DNA of 64,000 nucleotides, taken from NCBI GenBank assembly GCA_054601695.1, contig BAAHQB010000122.1:62001-126000 (forward strand), read 5' to 3'. Below, one piece after another: positions 1 through 12,149 of this stretch (within the stretch, counting starts at the first letter, position 1; each line of letters opens with the position of its first letter). Below the pieces are notes generated by a model that made no database searches, had not been told where the DNA came from, and saw only the letters and a program-made list of their open reading frames with translations. The translations under genes were made by a program, and so were the position numbers. Origin of the DNA: Amorphochlora amoebiformis. Taxonomy: Eukaryota > Cercozoa > Chlorarachniophyceae.

Positions 1-1714
1 AAACGTTGTCGATGTCCGTGCTCGATATCTTTCGTCCAGACTCCCCCATATCCGGTGCATTATTCTTCTCCCCCTCTCCGTCGGCAGCCTTGTCGTCGGA
101 AAACGTCATTTCAGGATATATACACACATCATTCTGCTTCTTAGGAGATATATATATATCTTCTCGTCGAGCCTTGAAGTTGAATATGGTATCGTAGAAC
201 CTAACATGCGCCTTGACATCCGCAATCGACAATCCAGCCACGACTCCCAGCTTCTCCATCTTCTTGATGATCCTACTTGGCGTATGTCCTAGTGCCAGGT
301 GCCATTTCCATAAGGACCTCCACCTCGCCTTGTCGTCAAACCATGCGCCAAGGTTATCATCGTTTGCCACAGGGATGAGGAACAGCCTCTTCTTGGTCCC
401 AGAAGTCCTGCAGATCTCATCTCCATCCTTCATAATCGAGACGTCGTCCTGCTCCCCCACGAACCTGAGTCGATATCCATCTTCACGTAGCCGCCGTTGA
501 GCCACGTAATTCGCCGCAGCTCCGGGGCAATGTGCCACATTGGTCATCTTGAGTACTTTCCCATTCCTTAGTGGCACTTCAACGTCCCCAAAGCCCTTGG
601 ATTCCATTCGGGTCTCGCCGTTGCCTAGCTTGAAAGCATGATTCTTCACCACCCTGAAGGTCTTGAAGTACCGCTTGTCCTTGAAACAGCTCCTCGTGCA
701 TCCACTGTCGAGCACCAGATATCCAGCAGTCGAGCCGTCGCCCCAGTTGCCTGCCACCGCGCTCCAGTTGTAATCCGATTCGCTGCTATCCTCAAGTATC
801 GCCGCATCATCATCTTGTTCGTTGAGCAATGGACAATCCTTCTTCATGTGCCCCTTCTTGTTGCACTTGAAACATTTGCCCCTGAACTTCCTCGATGCTC
901 CCTTCGGCCTCTCAGACTTCGCGGTCATCAACTTGTCGATCCTAGTCTTCATCTTCGCAAGATCCTTCGCAGACATGTCCTTGAGATTCTTGGTCCCTTG
1001 ATGCTCATGGCCGGCCGCCACGATATCCTTTACCTTGGTCTCATAGTTGTTAGCCGCCTTCCTTGCCGCAACACTAGTGATCGCCGTTACCGCCGCTTGG
1101 TAGGTAGTAGGGTGCAGTGCAATATTCTCGAGTGTAGAGCCGTACTCGTCCTCCGGGAGAGCCATCATGAGCGCCACGATCCTGTCCTCGTCGTCCATGG
1201 TCTTGCCCAGCCCGGTGAGTGCATCCGCCGTCTCCTCGATCTCCGAAGCCAGCTTCCCGAAATCGCCGCTGTAATCGTCAAGCGTCTGACGATTCAACTT
1301 CTTCTGTAGCTTCATCCTCCTAAACAGTCGTGGACCCTCGATGCCAGCGCGCAGACGAGCCCAGAGGTACACTGGATCCTCCCTCCCGGTTGTAAGATGT
1401 TCATACTTACGTCCCACCGTGAGCACCAATGTAGCATGCAGTAGCATCCTCAACTTTATATGCGCGTCCTCTTTCCCATCGAGATTCGTTGCCCATTTCC
1501 CCTCCTTCATCTCAACCACATGCTGTGGACGTAGAGCGTCAGGATTCTTCCAATCCATGATGGATCGTGCCCCAAGCTTCATGCAGTCCTCGAGCTGAAG
1601 TGCCTTCACCATCATAGAGACGCTCTTGGCGTACTTGGTCCAGTCGTCCTCCTTGGTAAGCTTCAGCTTGGCAGTCCACTTGAGTAGGGCAGTACGTGTC
1701 GCTTCGAAACTCAT
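1..1714 (-). CDS. copia Gag-protease-(pre-integrase) polyprotein, partial
   Basis: I checked codon by codon from the ATG at 1714-1712 down to base 2: 571 codons with no stop, open at the window edge. It would encode the Gag shell and the start of Pol. The nucleic-acid-binding zinc knuckle CFKCNKKGHMKKDC spans residues 281-294 with exact C-X2-C-X4-H-X4-C spacing. The protease catalytic motif LVLDSGCTRSC has Asp336-Ser-Gly. The GAG-pre-integrase signature WHLALGHTPSRI begins at residue 471 and supplies the His pair (472, 477) of the integrase zinc site; the expected C-X2-C about 30 residues later is not seen. Near residue 520 the frame runs through a short TA microsatellite. The start codon lies inside the primer-binding site. 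The intact frame suggests a recent insertion. Confidence 0.9.
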   Translation of the reverse strand, partial: MSFEATRTALLKWTAKLKLTKEDDWTKYAKSVSMMVKALQLEDCMKLGARSIMDWKNPDALRPQHVVEMKEGKWATNLDGKEDAHIKLRMLLHATLVLTVGRKYEHLTTGREDPVYLWARLRAGIEGPRLFRRMKLQKKLNRQTLDDYSGDFGKLASEIEETADALTGLGKTMDDEDRIVALMMALPEDEYGSTLENIALHPTTYQAAVTAITSVAARKAANNYETKVKDIVAAGHEHQGTKNLKDMSAKDLAKMKTRIDKLMTAKSERPKGASRKFRGKCFKCNKKGHMKKDCPLLNEQDDDAAILEDSSESDYNWSAVAGNWGDGSTAGYLVLDSGCTRSCFKDKRYFKTFRVVKNHAFKLGNGETRMESKGFGDVEVPLRNGKVLKMTNVAHCPGAAANYVAQRRLREDGYRLRFVGEQDDVSIMKDGDEICRTSGTKKRLFLIPVANDDNLGAWFDDKARWRSLWKWHLALGHTPSRIIKKMEKLGVVAGLSIADVKAHVRFYDTIFNFKARREDIYISPKKQNDVCIYPEMTFSDDKAADGEGEKNNAPDMGESGRKISSTDIDNV

Positions 1715-1718
1715 AACC
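1710..1718 (-). other. primer-binding site, half-tRNA(iMet) type
   Basis: The minus strand immediately after the LTR reads GGTTATGAG with no spacer. Its complement CTCATAACC matches the anticodon loop of initiator tRNA-Met (CUCAUAACC), the internal site used by Drosophila copia and yeast Ty5, which prime from a cleaved half-tRNA. The nine-base match is short. The gag ATG is contained within it. Confidence 0.65.
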
Positions 1719-1956
1719 TGTCAGCGTAGCAGTGGTAGTTGTCCGATTGACTGTTGTCCGTTTGGATTATGGCAAATGATAATGACTAAATTCACAAGAA
1801 AATTCTCGCGTAGAAGGCCTTCCCTACCTAAGGTCTTCCCTTGGAAGATCTTCCCCTCGGATGACTATTGCTAATTCGCATGCGTAGATTACGAATATGA
1901 CGGTAGTCTAGCGATCTGACGTCTAGTTAAGCTTGTAGGTCCGGTATACGTTAACA
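1719..1956 (-). repeat. copia LTR, 238 bp
   Basis: On the minus strand it begins TGTTAACGTA and ends GCTGACA, the TG...CA ends expected of an LTR. The inner part is recognisably similar to 13503-13745 and 47445-47756, for example the stretch around GACTGTTGTCCGTTTGGAT near 1747, which fixes it as a repeated unit. The boundaries are inferred from the terminal dinucleotides and the adjacent primer site, not from a second LTR. Confidence 0.7.
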
Positions 1957-2030
1957 ATATATATATATATTATATATAAAGTGTCTGCGCTACAAAATGT
2001 ATGTATGTGACCTTTGTTCTTTCTCTAAAG

Positions 2031-2666
2031 GTATTGCACACGGAGCTCTTGACATGACCTCCGTCCTGATCAATACCTTCGACGAAACCAAGACCAAGGA
2101 TGTCAAAGGTAAGAAGTAGCTCCTACATACATATGTAGGTGTAAAATTTTTTTACCTAATAATTGATTTATATCACGTATGACGAGAAGTAACTCCTAAA
2201 TATGGAAGTGTAATTTCTTTTCACCTAATAATTGATTTATATCACATATGACTCTAAAACCTCTCCCGACATATATGTACATCTCTGCTGTGAAAAAATT
2301 ACGCAGATTCATGGAAAATAGATTTTAGATTTTAGATTCTCGTGTATTCATACAGATGTGTTTCATGTATCAGTTCGATTCTCCAACTTTGGGTATGCGA
2401 TCGACACTAACCCAGAACCCATTATCGACCCTTCATCGGCTGCCAGCCTACTCATTGCACCTGTCGAAGCCGCAGAGAACAACGGTGAGTTAAGATTTCC
2501 ATCTCCTAAATTTTTGTTAGTATCGCATATTTTTGATTGTATATTAAATTTATGTATTAGTTACATTTGCATGTGTGAGTGTATAAATATGTAGTGAAGG
2601 ACTGTATATAATATTTCGGAGTTAAGATTGGTTTTTGTTTTAAGCGTCAGTCATACATGAACGTAA

Positions 2667-2703
<37 letters not shown>

Positions 2704-2962
2704 ATGTTTATATGTGTATAATATTATGGGTAAAATGTGTACGTGAACATCATTGAACATCATTATATGCCGAAAATCATAACATATGAATGCTATAATA
2801 ACCGATAATCACAGGCAAGGGTGAGCTAGAGATTGACCTCGCAAGAGAAGCGGTTCAAGCTGAAGACATCTACCGCATGGGGCTTATCTTCGGTAGGTTT
2901 TAAAATAATAGATACCAACCTGAACATTTGACATATATAAATATTATATATAATATAAATAT

Positions 2963-3008
<46 letters not shown>

Positions 3009-3356
3009 GCATTTCTCCTGCACTCCTAATAGCTTCTTACTTGACAGGTGAGCTTGTTTACGGTGCCATGAGTCCTGAGGGTCCAAATGCCCGCACCCAC
3101 TCGTCATTCCTCGAACGAAGGCTACGATTCAAGGGCTTCAAGGTCGAAGGACTTCGAGAGTGGTCGCTTGAGCCCAGCTGGACTCTTGTGGTTGACTTCT
3201 TAGATAAGGACAAGAAGGTTCGAGAGATAAGTGTCATAATCCATCCTTTTTTATATTTTCAATTCTGTTTTGTTATTTTGGTTATCAGGTGTTTTCATGT
3301 ATGAATGTGTCGAATGAAAACTCGAATGAAAACGTGTACATATATATATATATATA

Positions 3357-3409
<53 letters not shown>

Positions 3410-3701
3410 CACATATATACTTACATATCGGTGTTAGTACACTAATTCGTCCACATTTCAGGCTGGATGGGACCTCATGCAGCTCCTAGTCAAGCCTCCG
3501 CAAGAACTCTCCACAGAGGAGGTAAACAGACAAATAAGTCTATTCTCATTTACACATTTATTTACATATGTAAATAAATACGTGTATAATATATATCTCT
3601 ATACGTTTATCTATTATTAATTAACTTCATATGTAAATATGTGTAATATCATGTGAAATACAAATAAAATATTTTTCTTACATACAAATATCATAAATGT
3701 G

Positions 3702-3751
<50 letters not shown>

Positions 3752-3891
3752 TATACACATTTATACCCATACATATCAATCAACTACACTCTATCCATCG
3801 TCAACACACCACGACCAATATACATAATCTCAATCCATACATTCAGGTTCTAGCTCAAGCTCTCAATCATCGCTTCTTCAAAGATGTGTAA
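2031..3891 (+). CDS. protein kinase-like (pseudokinase) C-lobe, 6 exons, 5' incomplete
   Basis: Six exons join in phase: 2031-2108, 2356-2484, 2815-2892, 3048-3217, 3462-3521, 3847-3891 (TAA). Introns are AT-rich, several with (TA)n. The protein follows the C-lobe of a protein kinase: IAHGALDMTSVLI at the catalytic-loop position (HRDxxxxN expected), VSVRFSNFGYAID at the DFG position, LIAPVEAAEN near the APE motif, DIYRMGLIFGELVYG for helix F, and GWDLMQLLVKPPQELSTEE then LAQALNHRFF at the usual end of the domain. Catalytic Asp (HGA instead of HRD), catalytic-loop Asn and the DFG Asp are all replaced, so phosphotransfer is unlikely. The N-lobe is not found upstream; the copia element occupies that side. 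Fold call is good; the exact family is unknown. Confidence 0.7.
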
Positions 3892-4260
3892 ACTGAGAGG
3901 CTCAAACCAAGTATCCATGACATCCAAAGACCATCTTAGTAGTGGTTGGCGGGCCGATGGGGAGAATAAGCAACCCTGGGAACAACTTTACAGAGAATGT
4001 CAGGGGATTGTGATACCGCGGGATTCGACTGTTAATCATTGTCATCATCATCATCATCCAACGTGCATGCATCTAGTGCAAATGAATACATACATACATA
4101 CACCATTGAAGTTAGTGTTTTGTACATAACTCTGTGGGACCCTTCGCGAATAGAAAAGTCCTGGCACTGTTACAGAAAGTTTTGAATTCACGTACAGCTT
4201 AATCATTGCATAATTGTATCTACATCGAACAGACTTGAAATCTCTGAATTGAAACGCACG
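3892..4260 (+). other. 3' flank of kinase-like gene
   Basis: Mixed-composition sequence after the TAA, with a (CAT)n run near 4040 and no further exon I can support. It probably includes the 3' UTR; no convincing polyadenylation signal was identified. Confidence 0.35.
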
Positions 4261-4311
4261 TGTATATATGTAGTATATATATATATATATACACGTATAT
4301 ATATATATCTA

Positions 4312-4346
<35 letters not shown>

Positions 4347-4751
4347 TGTATATTTAAATGTCTATAGATACTCTAGATACTAGATCAGTCAGTAGATGAT
4401 CTAGATAATCTCTAGAATCTACGATCTACTAGATCTAGATAATCTAGATAATAGTCTAGATAGTAAATACCCTAGATATCAAATACCCTAGATATCTCCT
4501 AGATCTCTAGGGCTTATACTAGTTCTAGTAGTTGTAATCTAGATAATTAGTACTAGACGATATACTAGATCTAGTAGATATATACTGATGTAGTAGGACT
4601 AGTAGGAGTACGTACTAGACGTATTCTCTAGATTCCGCCAAAGTACTAGAAGTAGCTGAATCGATCATAGTAGTCTAGTAGTGCACTATCTAGACTATCT
4701 AGAATATGTATACAGATATACGATACGCATATTATATATACTAGATCTAGT

Positions 4752-4833
<82 letters not shown>

Positions 4834-5690
4834 TAATATATTACGTACGTAATATGTCATACGGTATAATACATCTAATACATTATACATTGCACCACAA
4901 ACATGATCTACATCATGTGCACCGTAGTGTAGATGTATATCTATTCCTCAACGCTCACGATCTAGTTACTATAGATGTGTGCGTACGTAAGTGTCTCTAG
5001 CTAGCTTCATGGACGTACTATAGCTGGTCTATACTACTAGTAATAGCTATATTCTAGAGACTAGCATAGCAGGACGTACTGACTATGATATTCTAGATAT
5101 TGCATGATGTATTGGTATACGTATATATAAATATATATATACATATACATATATACATACATATATACACATGTATATATATAGTGTATGTGCGATTGTA
5201 CGCACACACACACACACACATACAATATATACTAGTATAGTATATGTACACATATGCATGTACTCGAACTTATACGTACGTACGTACTTACCAGTGGATA
5301 TGTATACGTATTTTGTATCTACGCAAATTGCGAATTTTCGATACAATGACTGAGTCACTGACTCACTGGACTCCACGGTGCATCACCAGTAGATCTCATG
5401 ACTAGATGAGCCACACCTGCTGAACGATCGAACTAGTATGAGTCTGTATGACTCATTGCCGAGTATCTAGAGAGTATCTAGAGCTTCCACGCGTACGTAC
5501 GTATAGTTTCTAGAGTGTTCTAGTGTTAGATCATAGGAGGATCCGATAGAATGCCATCTTGATGCACGAATGGAATGTGAAATATGTTCCTTATATCTAG
5601 TATCTGGAATTAGAATCATTGACACCTGTACACCTACTTACTAGACCTAGTCACATGATTTAGAACATACCTGATGAATGTGAGTGATGT
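4260..5690. repeat. CTAG/TAGATC-rich degenerate tract with embedded (TA)n
   Basis: Between TA runs at 4265-4345 and 4750-4825 and up to about 5690 the sequence is built from short overlapping words such as TCTAGAT, ACTAGAT and ACGTACGT. CTAG recurs every few tens of bases. No exon or known element is visible. The composition is unlike any other stretch of the window. Confidence 0.6.
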
Positions 5691-5945
5691 CTAGGATATA
5701 TTGAGATATATACCCAAGTGTTTCGTATAACATCTAGACATGAAGTTTTAATAATAAACTGTTGACATGTGACCCGTGAGGTTTCTCGCCGAAACTGCTA
5801 CACGAAGTCGTCGTGCAGTCAATTAGGTGTTTTCACCCAAGGAAAAAGGAAGTGAAGTTGAGCTTAAATTCGCCTTTCTGTTGTCCGGTTTACTTGGTCA
5901 TTTCGTATATTGCATTTGTGAACATGCCGCCTAGCATTTCATCCC
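5691..5945 (+). other. unique segment with exon-like frame starting VFSP
   Basis: A non-repetitive 250-bp stretch. After TTAG at 5823-5826 a frame from 5827 reads VFSPKEKGSEVELKFAFLL and stays open to a stop near 5934. The acceptor side (TTAG followed by GTGTTTTCACC) is repeated almost exactly at 18886. No donor is obvious. It could be a decayed or terminal exon. Confidence 0.3.
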
Positions 5946-6003
5946 TAAAATATATATTTATTGTGTATATATAAATATATATATCTAAAAATATATAATA
6001 CAC

Positions 6004-6054
<51 letters not shown>

Positions 6055-6095
6055 CAGCACACACATACACACACACAAATACACAAACACATACA

Positions 6096-6135
<40 letters not shown>

Positions 6136-6266
6136 TATCCATAGATAAATAATTTCTATACAATGCATACATTCAAAAAATACTCTAAATAACAGTATTA
6201 TATAATTTAAAATGCATAACACATGTAATCACCAAACACATATGTACGTACAAAGATACACACATG

Positions 6267-6297
<31 letters not shown>

Positions 6298-6360
6298 TAT
6301 ACATATTGTTCAAAGGATAGAAATATTCCACTTATTCTTACTTTTCGTTTCTGCATTTAG

Positions 6361-6505
6361 TAACATTTGCCTTGCCGTGCTTTCCATACGTGTTACCACA
6401 ACAGCACCTACAAATGGGTGTTTTATACGTGAATTATGTAACAATCATATATGTTGGAGACGAGCATATGTACGTATGGTACATTCCCAACTCGAATTAG
6501 ACTTC
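6361..6505 (+). CDS. candidate exon, unassigned protein
   Basis: A 145-nt segment with acceptor TTTCTGCATTTAG and donor GTAAGT (consensus) and an open frame of 48 codons, containing [20 protein letters not shown] and [19 protein letters not shown]. It is flanked on both sides by (TA)n and is of ordinary base composition, as real exons here are. I do not recognise the family. Confidence 0.45.
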
Positions 6506-6519
6506 GTAAGTACATCATC

Positions 6520-7020
<501 letters not shown>

Positions 7021-7022
<2 letters not shown>

Positions 7023-7600
7023 AGGATTGGATATATGAGTTTGTTATGACTTAATATAAAGGTGTTATTGGTCGGTTTGTGTGTTATCACTTTGATATAA
7101 GGCGTACATGTTTACCTATCATGAATGTATACTTAGTGTATAGGTTTGGGATACAATGATTGATTATATGGTTACCAATGGATGTATATGTGTTTGAGAT
7201 ATATATAAGATATATATGGTGTTTGGGGTATAAGGTATAAATGGTTACCAGTGATGAAGGTGTTATATACGCTTAGGAAATTAACTGAATATAAGATGTA
7301 GAATTTGCAAATATATATATATATATATTATAATATACATATATGTGTGTGACACTTAAGTCCATACAAGAATATATGTAAATACATAATACATCTAGAT
7401 TTTTTAAATATAAGCATACATAGATACATCTTTAAACGTTCTCTAGAACTACATGTACTCTCTTCATCCGAAACACCTTATTTCCTATATATCGCAAATA
7501 CAGATATATATGTATATATATATATATATATTACTGTTAAATGTGGTTTCATCAGACTGTCCAACCCAATTGGTATAATGTATCTATTATCTATATACAA
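7021..7600. other. AT-rich unique sequence, no gene seen
   Basis: Degenerate AT-rich sequence with loosely repeated words (GGTGTT, GGTTACCA) and no splice-flanked frame. Nothing supportable was found. Confidence 0.4.
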
Positions 7601-7604
7601 ATAT

Positions 7605-7606
7605 AT

Positions 7607-7659
<53 letters not shown>

Positions 7660-7700
7660 ATATATATATATGTGTGTATATATATATATATACATTCGAA
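7605..7700. repeat. (TA)n array
   Basis: About 95 bp of almost pure TA, with unique AT-rich flanks. Confidence 0.9.
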
Positions 7701-7938
7701 AATGTATGCATGCAAGTACATAAAAATGTTATATATGTATACACATTTACATATGTATTATTACATTCCATGGATACATTAGGTGTTTTTACGTAAATTA
7801 AACGAAGAGCTTAAAGTTGTGCTTATCTAATAATATATCACCCTTACCACATATTACAAGCTTTGGTTCAATATTAGATCATGATGATGTACTAATAAAT
7901 ACACACTTACATATACATATATGTATATACATACCTTA

Positions 7939-8145
7939 TAGGTTATGGACTCAGGTATATTAGCTGTGTCAGGATGTAAGTATACAGTGTGAAAGTGAAT
8001 AGGCATATTTGATAGGTTATGAGGTACTGGGTAATGTTTAAGTATATGGTGTGAAGAAAGCATATTTGATAGGTTATGAGGTACGGGGTAATGTTAGTTG
8101 TGTCAGGATAAAGGGGTACATTTTGTGAAAGTGAATAGGCATATT

Positions 8146-8150
<5 letters not shown>
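7939..8150. repeat. imperfect tandem repeat, period about 133 bp
   Basis: The block containing GTGTCAGGAT, then GTGAAAGTGAATAGGCATAT and GATA occurs at 7966-8014 and again at 8099-8150. Between them the words CATATTTGATAGGTTATGAG and GTAC are repeated at 8004 and 8061. The second copy runs straight into (TA)n. Confidence 0.7.
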
Positions 8151-8243
<93 letters not shown>

Positions 8244-8257
8244 ATATATATATATGT

Positions 8258-8341
<84 letters not shown>

Positions 8342-8432
8342 TTACATCTATGTACAATTTCTTGGAAAAAAAAAAAATCTTGGAACTTTCTTTAGATCGT
8401 GGTCCACTGGGAATACATTATATACATATTAC

Positions 8433-8480
<48 letters not shown>
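8151..8480. repeat. (TA)n arrays with short unique island
   Basis: Near-continuous TA at 8151-8340 and 8438-8480, separated by about 85 bp of unique sequence containing a run of ten A. Confidence 0.9.
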
Positions 8481-8484
<4 letters not shown>

Positions 8485-8590
8485 ATACATATATACCTTA
8501 TCCTTAAAGCAGCCAACAAATTTCTTACCTGCCTTCGAGTATTTCTTCGAAATTGATGCATCCACCCCTAATTTATATAAATATACCTAA

Positions 8591-8930
8591 TTTGAAATAT
8601 ATTTCACATGCAAGTATTATATTTGTACCTTCACATGCAAGTATTATATTTGTACCTTAAAAACGACATACATATATTTATATAAACCATGATTTGAAAA
8701 GTATATTTCACATGCGAATTATTAGATATGTACGGGTAAAAAACCATGCATATATTTATATAAACCATGATTTGAAGATATATTTCACATGAAAATATTA
8801 CATATGTGCGTAAAGAAACACACGTATATTTGTTTTAACCATGATTTGAAAATATATTTTCACATGCAAATATTACATACGCGTAAGAAAAACATACATA
8901 TATTTATCTAAACCATAATCAAAACATAGT
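8591..8930. repeat. minisatellite, about 78-bp unit, four copies
   Basis: Units begin TTTGAAA or TTTGAAG at 8591, 8693, 8771 and 8844. Each continues through TATATTTCACATG, a TATTA...TGTAC or TGCG segment and ends in TATTTATATAAACCATGA. The first unit has an extra internal duplication of about 23 bp. The array ends directly against the telomere-like block. Confidence 0.8.
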
Positions 8931-9179
8931 AGGGTTAGGGTTAGGGTTAGGGTTAGGGTTAGGGAAGTGAGGAAAGGACGAATAAGGTTAGGGAGAGGGT
9001 TAGGGTTAGCGGTAGGGTTGGTTTAGGGTTAGGGTTAGGGCTAGTGGTTGGGGTTAGGATTAGGGTTAGGGTTAAGGTTAGGGTTAGGGTTAGGTTAGTT
9101 TGATTAGGGATTAATGGTTAAGGGTTGGTTGTATGCGTATAGATAGATGTATATATATGCATGTATAAATATATATATA

Positions 9180-9224
<45 letters not shown>

Positions 9225-9230
9225 ATATTA

Positions 9231-9273
<43 letters not shown>

Positions 9274-9549
9274 CATACACATATACATACATCATTAGTT
9301 ATTATATATATAAATGAATATATAGATAGATATATACCCATCGGTTTCTCCTCTAGTTCTTCCTTGCCCTCCTCTTCGTCTTTCGTACTATTTACTATGG
9401 TTAGGGTTAGGGTTAGGGTTAGGGTTAGGGTTAGGGTTAGGGTTAGGGTTACGCTTAGAGTTAGGGTTACGCTTAGAGTTAGGGTTACGCTTAGAGTTAG
9501 GGTTAGGGCGTCGGGTTAGGGTTAGGGCGTCGGGTTAGGGTTAGGGCGT

Positions 9550-9990
9550 CGGGTTAGAAACCGTAGGGTAGGGTAGGGTTAGGTTAGGGTCAAGGTTAGG
9601 GTTTGGGTCAGGGATATGGTTAGGGTTACGGCTGGAGTAGGGTTAGGGTTGTAGTTAGGGTTCCGCTAGGGTTAGGGTTACGCTTAGAGTTAGGGTTAGG
9701 GTGTCGGGTTAGGGTTAGGGCGTCGGGTTACGGTAACCGTTGGGGTAGGGTAGGGTTAGGCTAGGGTCAAGGTTGGGGTTTGGGTCAGGGTATGTTAGGG
9801 TTACGGCTGGAGTAGGGTTAGGGTTGTAGTTAGGGTTACGCTAGGGTTAGGGTTACGCTTAGAGTTAGCGTTAGGTTGTCGGGTTAGGGTTAGGGCGTCG
9901 GGTTAGGGTAACCGTTAGGGTAGGGTTAGGGCAGGGTCAAGGTTGGGGCTGGGTCAGGGTATGGTTAGGGGGTAGGGTTAGCGTTGGGGT
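9550..9990 (+). repeat. higher-order repeat of telomere variants, about 175 bp
   Basis: The landmark AACCG followed by T(A/T)GGGGTAGGG-type units recurs at 9559, 9735 and 9910, i.e. every 175-176 bp. The same ordered series lies between: a GTCAAGGTT unit, GGTCAGGG, GGCTGGAGTAGGG, GTTGTAGTTAGGG, TTACGCTTAGAG and CGTCGGG. About two and a half copies are present. Confidence 0.85.
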
Positions 9991-10188
9991 TAAGGTTAGG
10001 GTTGGGGTTAGGGTTGGGGTTAGGGTTAGAGTTAGGATTAGAAGTGGGATTTAGAATAGGTTTAGGGTGAGAAGAGTTAGGGTTACTCTGAGGAATTGGG
10101 TTAGGGTTAGGGTTAGTGTTAGGGTTAGGGTTATGGTCAGGGATAGGGTTAGGGTTAGGGTTAGGGTTAGGGTTAGTGTTAGGGTTAG

Positions 10189-10948
<760 letters not shown>

Positions 10949-11109
10949 GTACTCAAGTAGTTTTCTCCAGATCCCTGGGTTGTATGTTTGAAGTTGAACG
11001 TTGTTATGGATAGATTGTGCTTGTATACGTGTGTAAAGTTTTAGGTGTATATGTATGTATGTATGCCAAGTATTGTATTAATATGTTTGTACATAATGTG
11101 TTTATCATA

Positions 11110-11284
<175 letters not shown>

Positions 11285-11345
11285 TTGTGTCGATGCATAA
11301 ATGAGTACGCATATGCTTATAGATATCATTTGTAAGAAAATTAAA

Positions 11346-11550
11346 TAACCCTAACGCTAACCCTAACCCTAACCCTAACCCTAGCCCCAACCCTAACACT
11401 AACCCTAACCCTAACCCTAACCCCACTCTGTGGAGAAGTCAATCGTCCTCGGACTACGACATGCTGAATAATCTAATCCTAACCCTAACCCTAACCCTAA
11501 ACCTAACCCTAACCCTAACCCTAACCCTAAGCCTGACCCTAATTCTATCA
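11346..11550 (-). repeat. telomere-like blocks, CCCTAA on +
   Basis: Runs of CCCTAA at 11346-11424 and 11472-11535, separated by the [17 protein letters not shown] island. Orientation is opposite to the flanking blocks. Confidence 0.95.
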
Positions 11551-11607
11551 CATACCGGACAGTCATAGCGAATTTGATAATGGTCATGTTGAGCTCCCTT
11601 ACGGTTA

Positions 11608-12070
11608 AGGTTAGGGTCGGGGTTAGCATTAACATTAGGGTTAGGATTTGCATTAGGGTTAGGGTTAGGGTAAGCATTGGTTGGGGCTAGGGTTAGAATT
11701 AGGGCTAGGGTTAGCATTTGGCTAGGGTTAGCATTTGGCTAGGGTTAGCATTAGGGTTAGAATAGGGTTAGGGTTAGGGTTTGAAAACTTTTCCAGTTGC
11801 ACGCTGGACCACCCAACACGAGCTTCCGACTGAATCTTGTTTCTAGGTAGGGTTAGGGTTAGGGCTAAGGTTAGGGTTAGGGTTGCGATTAGGGTTAGGG
11901 TTACGATTAGGGTTAGGGTTAGGGCTAGGATTAGATTTAAGGTTAGCGTTAGGGTTAGGGTTAGGATTTAGGGGTTAAAATTATTGGTTACGGAATTCCC
12001 TGAGACTTTATGAAGGTTAGGGTTTGGGTTGGATTATTATCAAGGTTAGGGTTAGGGTTAGGTTTAGGGA
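11608..12070 (+). repeat. degenerate telomere-like blocks, TTAGGG on +
   Basis: TTAGGG units mixed with variants (TTAGCATTTGGC twice in tandem near 11705-11745, TTACGATTAGGG twice near 11880-11915). A 65-bp unique island at 11785-11848 carries short open frames without clear splice sites. Confidence 0.85.
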
Positions 12071-12149
12071 TAGACTCATGCCTTATATTACTAACCCTTA
12101 CATTTACAAAAATCAAAGCCAGACAATTAAATGCATATGAAATATATTC

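Larger units (their letters stand above)
1..1956 (-). mobile_element. Ty1/copia LTR retrotransposon, 5' portion (runs off window)
   Basis: The element reads on the minus strand: an LTR at 1719-1956, a primer-binding site directly against it, then one uninterrupted Gag-protease frame that is still open at base 1. Zinc knuckle, retropepsin Asp and GAG-pre-integrase signatures occur in copia order. The outer LTR edge abuts (TA)n, so the element inserted in or beside a TA tract. It lies antisense and just upstream of the kinase-like exons, possibly inside an intron of that gene. Related solo LTR-like sequences lie at 13503 and 47445. Reverse transcriptase, RNase H and the second LTR would be outside the window. 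Confidence 0.9.

Noticed and set aside
638-1309. 223-codon plus-strand frame
   Set aside because: It lies antisense to the intact copia Gag-protease frame, which carries the zinc knuckle and protease motifs. The other plus-strand frames at 6-500 and 1341-1874 are likewise shadows.
11785-11848. Unique island between TTAGGG runs as an exon
   Set aside because: Short frames on both strands, no acceptor/donor pair in a consistent phase.
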